NCBI GenBank assembly: GCA_024529925.1
Contig: JAFEUB010000275.1
Span: 127,001 to 191,000 of the forward strand
DNA: 64,000 nucleotides
Source: Ophthalmolycus amberensis
Lineage: Eukaryota > Chordata > Actinopteri > Perciformes > Zoarcidae
Reading direction: 5' to 3'
How positions within the stretch are numbered: the stretch's first letter is position 1; each line of letters begins with the position of its first letter. The position numbers and the translations under genes are program-made. Positions 36,861 to 50,025 of the stretch are shown here, one piece after another. A model generated the notes under the pieces. The model was given only the letters and a program-made list of their open reading frames with translations, was not told where the DNA came from and did no database searches.

Positions 36861-39290
36861 GCAAGCCTTTGAAGAACAGACATGTTCCAGTCGGTTCCGA
36901 TTGTTTGTTCCACATTAGAGAAATACGGTTACATCGGATGATAAACGTGAACAAATTAGAATGTTTTTCTTTTGACTGTGGTCAAAAACAAACTCGTGTG
37001 GAAGATTCAGTGACTGCTGGTTCTCACAACACAGAGCAGCCACACAGACTACACCTGCTATCAGACGGTATGCAAGCCCACAGTGACCTTACTGACCGGT
37101 GATCACTGTGGGCTTTTTTCTCCTTTACTTTGTTTTATTGTGGATGTCATTGACTTCTTTGTCATATTTTCTGACAAAGTGAGTCACTGTTCAATGTACA
37201 CACTATCTGTCAGCAAGGGAATAAAGAGAAGTCTAATTGAATTAGCTCTTTATGTTGATTGTATTTACAGTCAAAGTGGCTCTGGCTTTTTGTATGAAGT
37301 AACAGCATGACACAACATGAGGCAATGGTGGTATTTACATGACAACGTATAAATATAAAAGTACATTTACTCACTAAAAGTTTGACTGTAACACCTAACC
37401 TTCAACAGAATGCATTGTAAACGCTTCATATCATGTTGTGCAGCGCTTCATGTCAGAAGAATAATAACTATTGTGTTATTCTGTAAGAATTACACGTGAT
37501 GGCAAACAAATGGTGGCAGCGGTGTTAAAATAGTTAATGAAGTCAGAATAGCTGTCGATAAAGAGGCACTCCTGCCCATGAGAGAAACAAAAGCCTTCAT
37601 ATTGCCAGAGCCTATAGTGAAGAATCTGAAGTGGTGTGAGAACACAGGCTAATAGAGTTAAAACCTTTCAAAATAATAATAATAAAACCAACTTCAATAC
37701 ACAGACCACAACATTGGTAACGGTTCACTTTTTGGGTGTCTCGCACAGTATTGCAATGGCAACTTCTGTCCGACCTGCAGGACAGAACACCAGCCTGTTG
37801 AAGGTTCGCACTCTTTCATGGTGAAGAGTGCTGAGCCCAGCTTAACAACGGGAACTCTCAAACTTTCTCCCAACCTCAGACGGCGCAGCAGAGAGAGGGA
37901 TAAAGGCAGAGAGGGAGGAAGTGCAGCGCTTGTATGGTGGAGGTGGGGTCATGTCCGTGTACAATAAGAGCTCACATAGAGTTCACGCATGTGTACGACC
38001 ACTGGAGCGCATCATCAATTACAATACCTTTCCCGCCAGATCAATCTGTGGGTGTAAAACACTGAACTACACCGCTGGACGTCTCACTGAGAGATCAAAC
38101 TCTATTAAGAGAAATAGGCCGTAGATATATTCAAAGCTGGTCTGCGGGAACCTTGTTTGGAGTTTTGCAGAAATTAAAGTTATGGATAAAAAGAAATTCC
38201 GCCGGCACAACTGTTATCTTTTTGTCCCCAATTTGGTAGCACTCATTAGATTGCATTACATCTCCAAATAACCAGTTCTACTTTAGCTTTGCACTGTTTT
38301 TGTTGTTGTCTATTTGCTGTTAGATGTATTTGCAGAAGCTGGGTTTTGCAGAGTACATTCATACTTACCATGACTCCTCTTTAAGTGGAATGAGTGCGGT
38401 GCACATCAGGGAGGCTGCTGCTTATCACAGTCTGCATTGGCCTTAATATTCCGTGTATTGCTGTTGTCCTGTTGTGTCAGATCAGCTTTAAGATAAGCAG
38501 TGTGCCGCTTTCAAAATTATCATTCAGGGAAAGAGGTGGCTTGTAGTGTAAAATCAATAGCTGCTTAAAATTCATTGCCAGGCAATCCATTTGCCCTTTA
38601 TGTTGCTAACCTTTCACTTAAATATGCATCATATTAAGATTTCATTATATACAATGAATGTCACAACAGTTTGCCCACTATTTCTCTTGTTTGCATGGGT
38701 TAACTGCAAATCATTGTGCTTGTAATGTCTGAAAAACGACTTTCATTAACATTATGCAGGGGAAAAAATAAAAATGAGGCAGAGTTGCCTAATAGGTATT
38801 AAAAGGCACCACAGGATATGTGTGATGTTTTAGATACAGACGCCCTTTCAACAGGCTGGGTGGGCTGCATGTGACCCCGGTTATGAAAACATAGACACAA
38901 AAATAAAGTCTGTGAACTTTGTTGTTGTAATGCAGCGCACATACAAAGAGCACTACTGATTGTTAAAAGCATGTATGGGAAGCTATCTTTAGAGGCAGCA
39001 GCGCTCTAAGACTACGTGTTACGTGTGACAACAACGTCACTTCTTTCTTTTTCCTTCATGCACAGTGGGACTAAGTTGTCTCTGCAAAAAAGTAGTTTGA
39101 AATTGGTACCGTGAGTGAAGTTTCCAGCGCTCGGTAACACAGACGGTTCTCCTGAAAGTACACACAAGTACAGTACATGTGGATGAGATTGCAGTAAACA
39201 AATGACTGTGTCAAAATGTAATCACCCAGCGTGATGAATGGCATCAGGAAAGTGTTTCAAAATGTATGGATATGGGACAAGACTGGTGTA
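36861..39290. other. Upstream intergenic stretch
   Basis: No gene is seen. The sequence is AT-rich with little simple repeat. Parts between 38260 and 38830 (TTAATATTCC, AAATATGCATCAT) look like unique, possibly regulatory sequence. Confidence 0.45.
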
Positions 39291-39760
39291 TGATCAATGA
39301 CACAGTATATTGTTTGATGTCATAATTTATTCACCCCATAAAGCTTTGATAAAACAATGTTGAAAAGCAATTTAAATTGAATTCATTTAAATGTCAATTC
39401 TCATGGTTAGGATTTTTCTATAATTGGCTATTTAATTAAAATAATTTTCATAGTCATTAATACAGCCGGCAACTTGTGGCGCACTGACGTGTTTTAATTA
39501 CATGGTATTAACAAAATTGATATGCTTTAGAAAGCACGGTGAATAAGAAATAATTAGACCAATCATACATCATCCTCTTATGGACGTTCAGTGTATCACC
39601 ATATAATTGATGAACTTAAAAAACAAGAGAGATAAATAACTTTAATTGAAGCGAGTTGGTGTACAGAGCCAGGAACAAAGAATCATACTCACGATGTATT
39701 ATATTTCAGAGGCAATTCATTATCTGTAACATCACTTCGCTCTCTGTGCCCAGCACTCTC
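39291..39760. promoter_or_regulatory. Candidate upstream enhancer of dach1
   Basis: Dense AT-rich, repeat-free segment 2.7-3.2 kb upstream of the dach1 ATG. It has many homeodomain-type cores (GCTATTTAATTAAAAT, TTTTAATTACATGG, AAATAATTAGACC, CTTTAATTGAAG) and SOX-like AACAATG. It shares the 13-mer TAATTAGACCAAT with 4005-4017. This composition is typical of ancient developmental enhancers; conservation is untested. Confidence 0.35.
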
Positions 39761-42700
39761 CCCTAACCTATGATTACATGACATTTCAAAGCAGTGATAC
39801 TGTGTAGTCTTTTAAAATGTCCTTTTACCTAGCCGGCATAAATCTTCAAACTGCTTTTCCGCATCGGCAAGTAGGGGGGGGGGCAGCTTCAGACATAAGA
39901 ATCATTTAGATGCTTGGAATAAAGCACTTATTGATCATGAATATTTGTTTCTCCAAGGTTACGCTGCCTTGACCCCATCTATCCTTAGCCACCCGTCCAA
40001 CACAAACATGCCACTTGGGGTGAGGGGGCGATGTCAGGGAGCACACTGACGGTGGAGGCTGTGTGATAATTCTCCCCACTGGCCACACTGACTTCTTTTC
40101 TAATTACAAATACCAGCGTAGGGCTTCTCTCACACTTATGCAGTTCCTGTATTCGTCCGCACAGAATCACGACCTTTACAGTCACAATCCAGAATATATG
40201 AAATGTTTTATTTGAGCGGACACGACTGGGAATGAATCGGCAACTAAGTTGTAGTCATTGAAGTCCTTTTTATGACAAAACTCCAAACATTCTGTCATTC
40301 AAGCTTCTCAAATCAGAGAGTTTGCGGTTTATTTTCCGTTTTATATCATTGCAAATGAAATCTCTGTGTTATTTGGACTGATGGTCGGACAACACAAGGC
40401 ATTTGAAAACGCCACCGTGGACAATCAGAAGATTACTCAATAACAAAGCTCTTGTCTCATCAAAGCTGCATTTCTGCTCCACAGTTGTTGCCCAAAATAT
40501 CATTCGCCGACTCCTTTCACCAGTTTTACAGTCAAAGTTTCACGAACAAAGTCAAAGTCAAAGTGTAAAGCATAATTAAAACAACACACATTGACCAAAG
40601 AGAAGCCTACAACCAAGAAATCAGAAAATGAAGTTAAAAAATTCAGCAAAGGAAGACAGAGTCCACAGTTGGGATCAGCTGTATCTTTGACGTTCTCAAC
40701 TTGTGCATCATCAGTTTCTTTAAGAGCAATGCCATATTTACCTGTCTCTCTCCGCACACTTACAGTAGACAGACGTGCATTGTAAATAGGGGTGATTTAA
40801 TCTTCCCCCTCTTAATGCAACTGTCACAGGGCAGGACTCAGACTCAGCTGAGCGAATGCAACGCTCCTCCACACAAAGTATTGGAAATAACAGCTCTCTG
40901 GTAATGTGACTGCTCAAAAGAGGAGCAAATGGAGTTCACTTGGTTTTCAAAGAGCCAGCCTCACCCACAATTAGAGCAGTCACGGCCCACGTCCTGCAGC
41001 ACTTCATTTGATGCCGCGCAGCCTCCAATATAACCGGGGTGCAGGAAACAGAGAGATTTGTGGATATCTAAATTGCCAAAGCAGAAACCTGTATAAACAG
41101 CGGTAATTACCGGGCCATTGACAGTCTTTCAGTGTTGTGCTCATTCTGCCACAGCCGCAGTGATTAAAATGAATCCTCATCGACTTCTCCATTAAAGCGC
41201 TGGCAGGAGCGATCCCGTGACCTTTCCCCATTGATTGAACATAACAATCACAATTCAATTGTAATGCAAAGAGAACATTTGTTATAATGTACACGAGATG
41301 CATGAGCCATTTCCTGGGAGCGGGGTAATCAATGGAGTGCCTCTTGGCGTGATGCAAGGAGAATGAGGCTGTGTTTGCGGGCCCTAATTCACACAGCCTG
41401 CAGTGTACGATGGAAGCCAATGATATGCATGTAAACGCTCCGCTCATTCTTCAACGGGATAACAACAAATCCTGACTTCTCTGTCCATAAAACGCTAACA
41501 GCCCCATCATTGGCAGCGCTGGGGCTGCGAGTACACACAGATGCACTTCAGGTTCACTCCGAGATCAGAGTTTGATTCGTGTACGGGGTCACGTGGCGAG
41601 ATCTCTCGTGAATCATCTCTCAGAGGATGGAGACTTCCGCGTTGCCATGACGCTCATTGAATTACTAAGCGGGAGACGCGAGTGCATACGTACAGTCGGA
41701 ACAATCTCAAACGCATCTGTAGCCTTCTGTACGTTCTAGTGGTGGTCGGGCAAGGACAAGCTTGTAAAGGCGTAATACTGATGATCAGCTAAACTCGAGC
41801 GGGTGAAAGCACAACTTGCACAATCCTCGTGCCACAGACGAGGAAAGCATGATAGGCATAACAAACCCCGTCACCGTTCAATCCCTCTTTAGAAGCTGCA
41901 CTCCATCATGTCTTTCAACAAAAATAAAAAACGCCTTATGAAGAGTGTATGCCAATGATGTCCTTAAGGGATTTCTTTTTAGAATCAGGAGATTATAGTT
42001 TACACGGACATTAAACAGATTAAACCAGTCAGCTCTCTAAAGGCAGTTTATCTAATGGAGAAAATGTGGTATGCTAATTGAGAAATTCCGATGGTAAAAT
42101 TATATTTAAACCTCTCTCTCTCTCTCTCTGCTGGAGGATTTTAGTTTGTCTTGATGAAATCAAATGGCTAATCACAGCCATAAGCTGTGAGGCGTTAGCT
42201 GAGTGAAACAGTGTTTGCCATGCTAAAAGGTAATTGTCTCGGAAAACTTCCTCGATGACAGATTCAATTCCATTTAGTAAATGTTTAATAAATGCTGTAC
42301 AAACAGGCAGCCCCGTATCTCGCTGCGCTTAGGAAACAAAGGGAAACTTTAATTGCTTTAATCATCTCCGAGCTTTGACGTTGTTATTGGCCTTAAAAAT
42401 AGCAGTTAACAGAACCTGTCCCGCTGAGGAAATTGAACCACATTTGGAAAGTGATCCGTAATTAAGATAGCGGCATCCCGAAGCAGCTCGGCCCGGGCAA
42501 ACTGTTGTTACTATAGGAAAAAACATTCCAAGTCACACAAAGCTATTCAATTAACAGAAGGACCCAAGAAAAACAACCTCCCTATTATGTATCACTTACT
42601 TTAATCAGATCGAAAGCGATTGTATCCCTTTTTGAAAATCCCTGAACACAAACATGTTAATTAACAGATAGGAGGGTGGAAAGATGTATTTTTCATTAGT

Positions 42701-44440
42701 GGGTGAAATAATGTTCCCCTGTAACATCAAGGAAAATCAACTGCTTACTGCAGTTAAACCAGTCAGCGGTGTAAATTCCCTGCCAGCATTTTTATTTAAA
42801 ACCTCATTAATGTGTTTCAACCCGGCATAGCTGTACCTTTAATCTGCACTAAAAGGAAATAATGCGTTTCCTGCTTTATTTACCAGCCTTACTTAACAAG
42901 TGTTCCTGTACAATTAGAATTGTTAATAGATCTGGAAACAAAAGGACTTTGAAGGTGGGAAAGTGCTGACATTATTTCACTGGGGAAAAACACTCCTGAG
43001 AAAAAAGGATCTGCTGTAAATGTAGTTTCCTGGAACACAGGCACACTGCAATGCTGGTCTCTCTCATTAGAGATGCCATGCACAGGACATAAATCAAGGC
43101 CCGTAAAACATTTCATTGCCACACAACACTAAATTACACACTGGCTGGTTTGCCACACTGATTGTGTTTAAACATTGTAATTTTACTTTATTCCCATTAA
43201 ATCTATGCAGCGTTTTTACAATCCATAAACAGAGCATCTGTAATAAAAGTTAATAAATGTCAGGATTTGCATTTGGGTGGGGGGGGGGGGACCCTGCTAC
43301 ATTTTTTTTGCAAATATCAATCCATGAACCTTTCAACATTTCATCAAACAAAATGCTAATTGTACCTTTAGGAATTTAGAAGACAAGTGACAAGAAATGA
43401 GATGCAATGTCCTTTGGAATCAGGAAATCAGCTAAACTGGGACGCAGTAAGGGTGAGGCCAAAGCACAGTGAGGAGGACTGTGATGGGATGAATGTCCAA
43501 GTAGTACGCTGGAATCCTACAGTTTTCTATATGATCAGGTATAATTGAATTTCAGTAAGTTACTTTCCATTAGACCCTTGTTTGTCAGCCTGTTCTTCAT
43601 CTCCTCTATTTCCTCTTATTCTTCTTATTGTATGATATTGATATAGGACACATTGGATTATAGCAGATGCTATTAGCAGCCATGGTTTGTAGCTGACCTG
43701 GGCTCACATCAGATACTCTGTGTGTATGTAGCCTACTGTGGGCTGTGCAGTTGCGTTGCCTAGTGAGACTAGTGAGACTATTGTCAGTTCAATTATTCAT
43801 ACGAATGCTATAAACTCGATTTTTTGTTAACTATAATAGAAGATAGTGGAAATAGTAATAAATAGTGTCAGGGTGACCTTTTGTTGAATGAAGACATTAA
43901 TCTGTTATAGTTTTCACTAAATGACTGCTTATCAAGATCTATTAAATAGTGAAAGCAATCGTGTGCTACCTTAGTACCTACTAAGGAACTACAAACTCGA
44001 CTTATTATGTCCCGATTTAAACAAGTTATTCGCCCTGATCCTTTTGGTTTCATTGCTGACCGCGTGGAACTAACTGATCATGAATACTCTTCTGACTGTA
44101 AGGTAACATGGAGCTGTATCTACTCTTTATTTCATAGCTTTTATAGGGTTAGTGATCTCATTTGGTCGGTTAACTGCTGGTCTGGAACGCATTATTTTGT
44201 AACCAGTGTAATGTCAGCATGATAACATGGTGGAATTAGCACGCTAACATTAGCTAGTTAACTAGCGAGCCGCTAAATGAGTAAAATGGAACAGCCCTAA
44301 GCTTCATCCACACTCTTGTCACAGCGTAGGAAAGCGCCTTGCTATCTCCAGATGATCATGAACACTCATTCCTCAGACGCTTTTTTTAAATTCATGATGT
44401 CGATTAATCGGTCAAATATATCTCAGAGTTAGCCTTAAAG
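39761..44440. other. Upstream intergenic stretch
   Basis: No gene is seen. Short poly-G runs lie at about 39873-39881 and 43278-43291, with a short CT array at about 42113-42129. Unique-looking, enhancer-like sequence spans about 41000-41450 and 42130-42860 (TTTAATTGCTTTAATCATC, ATGTTAATTAACAG, CCTCATTAATGTG). The 147-codon minus-strand frame at 41004-41447 has no recognisable domain. Confidence 0.4.
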
Positions 44441-44880
44441 ATTAGGGCTCATTTACAACAGTAGATGCTGTTTTGAGCCATTTTTAACTATGGAATGCTT
44501 ATTCTTCAAAATTCGACAACAAATTTCAATATCCGCCCTAAAGCACACCATGCTGTATGGTCTATCTGACTCTAAATGACCATCATTTACGAAATAAACA
44601 TCATTTGAATTGAAGATGAAGATGAAGAAGACTTGAAACTAGAGATTGAGACCATAAACTCATGTTTACAATGTTTACTGAGGTAATAAATCAAGAGAGA
44701 AGTAGAGTCATTTTCTCATAGACTTCTATACAAACTGAGTTATTTTTGCAACAGTAGGAGTCGCCCCCTGGTGGCCATTTAAAATAATGCACGTTAAAGA
44801 CACTTCCACATTCACTCTTCAGAACAGGAGGTTGCCGCGTACTTACAACACGTTTAAGTGTGCAGTTGCTCTTTAATGTG
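44441..44880. repeat. Dispersed teleost repeat fragment (class uncertain)
   Basis: The block around ATAGACTTCTATACAAACTG and GGAGTCGCCCCCTGGTGGCC, then AGGAGGTTGCCGCGTACTT, resembles a high-copy interspersed repeat I recall from many fish genomes. I cannot name the family or its exact ends. It holds no coding potential. Confidence 0.45.
44761..44777 (-). promoter_or_regulatory. Strong CTCF-like motif
   Basis: The minus strand reads TGGCCACCAGGGGGCGA, an excellent match to the CTCF consensus (TGGCCASYAGRKGGCRS). It lies inside the repeat block above. Occupancy is not known. Confidence 0.5.
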
Positions 44881-47800
44881 CATCACTGGCCAATACCCAG
44901 CTAGTTAACGTCAGCCGCTGATACCGATCCAGTACATCGGCTCATCTGGTCATCAACATAAACACCAAGAGACAAACTTCTAATTACTTCACCGTCATGC
45001 CAGCCAAGCTGAAGAGAAGCTGCTCACCAGTACCATCAGCCGCAGGTTGTAACAATGGAAGGAACCAATGCTGTGTCACATTGTCCATGTTTATGTTTAG
45101 TAATCATGATCACCGTATGATACCGATATCATGGTGCATGATATACTAAAAATTTACAGTATGAATTATAACATTAAGCAGTCGTTCTTCATTTTAGCGT
45201 CGGCGCTGTAATACATCAATACGTGTTAGCGGGGCGGCTCCATGTGCTATAATGTCTCTCAGTTTGCAGAGGGTTACTATGCTCGGCTGACTTAGTAAAC
45301 TATGCGTCCAACAACAATGATTATTCATGTCATTCTTCAAAGGTCCTTCAGAAGATCTCCATGCAGCAGCGAGTCACCCTTTCCTATTAATTCAAGCTTG
45401 GCTAAGATTGTACCATCTGGGCCCTTGTACTTCGTGATTAATGCCGACGAGTTGATTCATATGTGCAATTGGAGTTTAATAAACAAGGATTTCAGAGTTA
45501 AATGGCACATACAAATGCCTGGGATGAACTCGTTCATAGCACCTAATTTGTGTTCCTGGCAATAAAGCCCACTCATAATTGCTCACTACAATCGTCTCCC
45601 AGATACACAAATATGGGGATTTTGTGATTAACATAATGTGTTTCTTCCAGAGGGGGATTAATCCTGCAATTCTAAGATGCCTTCAGACATATGTACATAA
45701 GAATCTTTATTTGGTCCAAATTAACTTACTACTGGGACAGCGTGATTATCACTGGCACAAAAACATAATTACTGTTCATCATTGTACAGATTAAGCCCCA
45801 ACAAACTTTTCCCTTTTTTAAAACAGTGTGTGTACGAGACACCGTGGCTTTGCAAACAAAATGAACTTTGTAATTCGTCTCCTGCTCACATTCTCTGAGT
45901 CTGTTTCAATGTCACAGCGCTCGCTGCAGACTTCACACAGGAAGGCATTCGGGCTGCTGATAGCATCCCAATGTGACACAGAGGCGCCACACAACAGTGA
46001 CCTCTACAGGAGCACAGAACACATCAACTGGGTCATGCTTACTGTAGTAACTGTAGGCACTGGACCAGGGCGAGCATGCCTCTGCATGTCCCAGGGATGT
46101 CTTCACTTCATGGACCCCAACATGGATGCATTAAGCTCCAGATGTTGTCGTGCAAAAGAAAGACCTTTGTTGCTGATATACTGTAACGTTAGATCCAAAT
46201 TTAAAGTGTGAAAGTTGTTCTTAGAGACGCTTTTACACTGTAAAGTGTATGATATAATCATAAAAAGAAAACGAACCTTATGGGTCCCTTTGGACACACG
46301 AGGTTACATAAAAAACTTGACATGAAAAAAATCTAAGAATTTCACATTTAAATACTGTTGATGTCTATTTGTACTATAAGCTGCATAAAACAGCAAGATC
46401 CCGATGCAAACAGGTGAGGCTGCTGCATATCAACAAGCAATGCCCCTCTGCCTTTAGCTGGAGACAAAGAACAGTGCAGAGCAGTGTCTTCAGCGGGGCA
46501 GAAGGGGGAATGGGAGGGCGCCAAGCCCCGCAGACCACAGCCAAGTGCAGGATCACGGAGGAGGAATGAATGATGCTCTGATAAGGCACAAAGTAGAGAG
46601 GGCAGACCAAACAGGAAAACTAAGAGGGGAGAATGTGCGGGGCGTTCACTGCCCGAGCAGGAAAATGTGCTGATACCGATGTGCTGCTTTCTTCTTTTTT
46701 CTGTGTTGTGTAAAGTTGCACTGCATGTTTTTGTTTTTGGTCAAAGTAATCACTGAAAACATCCCCGTACAAATAGAACTATGAGGCACATGGACTGTTC
46801 AAACCTCTTCTGTATTCACTTCTGACATCACAAACCAGGTCTGAGATTCTCTTAGTTTTACAGCTAACATAAGAGTCTTGTATCAGGAAATCCTGGATCC
46901 AAAGCACTACCAGAATCTAATCCTTCATCTGTCCACCAAATTCTGCGCCGATCTGTTGAGCTTTTGAGATTTCAAGCCGACGGGGAGGCAGAAAAATGAA
47001 CCGTCTTTGTGCTTCTATGGTGGAAGCAATAAATCTGCGCGACACTTTTACTGCAATTCAATGTATGTTAGAGATTTGTGAAGCGGTGATGGACACTTTC
47101 ATTAGTAACAGATTAACTAACATCGAAGAGCAACACATGTGACACTAAAAATATAGTGTGATGTGTGGAGGTAAAACATGCGATTCTTGAGAATGCGCTC
47201 ATGGCACAATTGCAGACCTTAAAATGCTAAATTAGTCGTTGAGAATAGGGCCAGAGGAGAAGAAGAAGAAAAACGTAGGGTAATCTTCCTCTTTTCCCAC
47301 ACAAGGGACCAGGAGAACACAGGCTATGTTGTACCCCCCTTTCCCTTTTACCCGAGTTCTCCTTTATGTATTCAAATTCACTTCAGCAGCATAAAATTCT
47401 CCCAAGAGACAGCATTGTCCTCCTGCTTGTCCCTTGGGCTTGCCATCTCCCAGTAACATCTCTTCACTCCACACAATTTAGCCCTGCACCGAGCAGACAG
47501 ACGCTTCTTCCACAGTAGCCTCTTTTCAAATGATCAAATGCGATTTAATGAAAATTAATTAAAAAGCTTTTAAAAAAAGCTATGACTGAATGCGTAGAAT
47601 GTTTTAAAGGCTTTGTGCACATTACTCCAGTTTTCAGTTGTTTTTCTTCTATAGTGTGGCCGTCTGAAACAAATGCCCTGAATAGCCTTTCACTGGTTTT
47701 ATCCCCTCAATGATAATCTCTGTTGTGTTATTATGTGTGAAAATAAAGGCCACGCACATTTTTTTTGCCCCTCGCTCTCTCTGTCTCGTTCGCATTCAGG

Positions 47801-48220
47801 GAACTGAGAATAGCAAATTTTACACCGATGGCTGAGTTGCAATTGCAGTTACAAATGTACGAACGCTACACTTTCATAATAACGCGGTCCAAATGCTTCA
47901 AAAGGCGCGTAGGTCTGCTCTGGTGAGCTTGAATGTGTGGTACTTGGTGCATAACGTAAGCATAAGGCCAACTCTATAGCAAAGAGGGCTTTACTGAATG
48001 AAATGGAAAGCCCGAGGCATCCGAGTTAATACATTAACACAGGGGAGGACGAACAGACAGAAATACTAAGGAGCGGAATGGAACAAATGATAGAGAACAG
48101 TAATGGAATTATTAACATTCTGGCTTTTATTTAAGTCTTTCCCATTAAAGTGGTGAGCATGTTATAGTCGAAAGGTGTAGATATAGAATGTTTTAGGTAA
48201 AAATAAGTGAATATAAAACG
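44881..48220. other. Intergenic stretch
   Basis: No supported gene is seen. A short cysteine-containing frame at 44997-45149 is treated as a finding. Sequence near 46900-46990 (AAATTCTGCGCCGATCTGTT) resembles part of a fish dispersed repeat, weakly. The 45290-45790 part is unique-looking and AT-rich. Confidence 0.4.
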
Positions 48221-48288
48221 GAGAAGTGGACTTATCTCTCTTCACATCGAGAGTGGTTCTGCCAGAGGCTGTCACCACACAAACATCA

Positions 48289-48289
<1 letters not shown>

Positions 48290-48321
<32 letters not shown>
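48290..48321. repeat. (AC)n microsatellite
   Basis: About 16 AC units. A C13-14 run follows at about 48458-48471. Confidence 0.94.
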
Positions 48322-48322
<1 letters not shown>

Positions 48323-49072
48323 CACAAGTGATTCCAAAGTATTACAACATTATCATATCTATTCACTGCTGGCATGATGCAAATGGGCTCAATGACATGC
48401 TTGCCTCTACAAAACTCTCCCACAGGGTTCTAATAAAACAGTACAATTTCCCACTCTCCCCCCCCCCCCCCTCTCAGAAACGCACCAGTCTGCGGCCCTG
48501 TGATCTGCTGCAGACAAAATGAGACGCAGCAGCTACAACAGAACTGAGACGCAGTCGGAGTATTCCCCGCGCTCCTCGAATAGATAATGCTTTTCTTTTT
48601 CTCCCCTTCACATTCCTTTATTCTTTCAAAAAAGAATGCATCAGAGGGCAAATATTAATTCTCCTCGTCATATAGAGGAGCCTACGCAAGTGGCATACTA
48701 GGATGGGCTTTTGAATGATTAAGGGAAACACATAAAGGGGTTCCTCGCGGCGCTTTGAACTTTCCGCGGAGTTCTGAGAACTCCCCACTTATTCCCCTCT
48801 CTGCAGGAGACTTGATGTTAAAAGACACCGTTAATGAAAGCTCTGTAACAGGTAGAGACAGAGGGATTAATGCAATCTAAACACGGAGAGCCTCTCACAC
48901 CTAGCTCTGGCTAGTGGGCCGATTGGGGGGGGGGGACCCGACCACTTTTCCTCACTTTCCCTGTGTCCTCCCGCCATGAATCTCCTTTAAAAGAAATGCC
49001 AATAGATCCGATCACCTAATTCTCTCTCCTCTCCTCTCCCTCCCTCCACAGGCCCCGTGAAGATGCACGTGT

Positions 49073-49098
49073 GGGGGGGGGGGGGGGGGGGGGGGGGG
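49073..49098. repeat. poly-G tract (26)
   Basis: Longest G homopolymer in the window. Confidence 0.95.
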
Positions 49099-49368
49099 AA
49101 TCACTTCAAGGAATGACATTGACTGGGGATGTGCTGACTTGCACCACTGTTTTGCCTTTTGATGTGGGAGATCAAATCAATGTACACGCCGCTCTCCGAG
49201 CGGGCGGGTTGGCATTAGCCTGAAGGTGCGTGCTTGCCCCTCGATCATTAGCAGCTCGCGTCTCGACTCTCCAAATAATCAGGATTTACTGATAGGTGCA
49301 AAAACAGCATAACATTTGAGATGGAGGGTAATGCGAGGCTGTCATAATCAGATTTGCACCTACACCAG

Positions 49369-49370
<2 letters not shown>

Positions 49371-49434
<64 letters not shown>
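49371..49434. repeat. (AC)n, about 32 units
   Basis: Long uninterrupted AC array, highly likely to be polymorphic. Confidence 0.97.
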
Positions 49435-49438
<4 letters not shown>

Positions 49439-49987
49439 CCTGACACCGGCATTTGTTATTGGTGTGAGCGGCGTTATTTGTCACTGGTCCGGTGTGCGAT
49501 GGTGCCTTCACATGGAAAATAGCACGATGAGACCTCCTGAGTGCTTAAGTCAGATGGATCGAACGCTCTTGAACACTGATAAAGGTTGATTTCGGGTTGT
49601 GCCAACATTATTGTGGGCAAACTAATGCAGAATAATTGTCATATTTCGTCCCTGTCAAAAGACTCTCCAACAATGATGTCTTCGGCGCTGCAAAGTTTAC
49701 CTCTGCAGCGCAAGCGAGAAATTAGCACGTGGCGTCAACGTTTGAGCATATTTCAATCGACTCTCTGACACGTGCACTCCCTGGCTGTCCTGTCGGCGCT
49801 CAAACAATAATTGTGCAAAGAAACTATTAAAGGGGGGGGGGGGCAACTTTGAGATTAGAAAGACATAAGGATCTTGTGTGTATTTCCGCCACATTTGAAT
49901 TCACACTGTTTGCCTGTAACTTCATGCTAATGATCAAAGTTGAGGGGGGGGGGGGATTCTCCTGAGTGCAAGTTATGAAGATGAGAT

Positions 49988-49989
<2 letters not shown>

Positions 49990-50022
<33 letters not shown>
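49990..50022. repeat. (GA)n microsatellite
   Basis: About 16 GA units. Confidence 0.94.

Positions 50023-50025
<3 letters not shown>

Noticed and set aside
41004..41447. 147-codon minus-strand frame
   Set aside because: No family resemblance. It starts and stops in unique non-coding-looking sequence; length is plausible by chance in 64 kb over six frames.
46890..47000. Fish dispersed-repeat fragment (CTGCGCCGATCTGTTGAGC area)
   Set aside because: The resemblance is from memory and too short to define ends or family.
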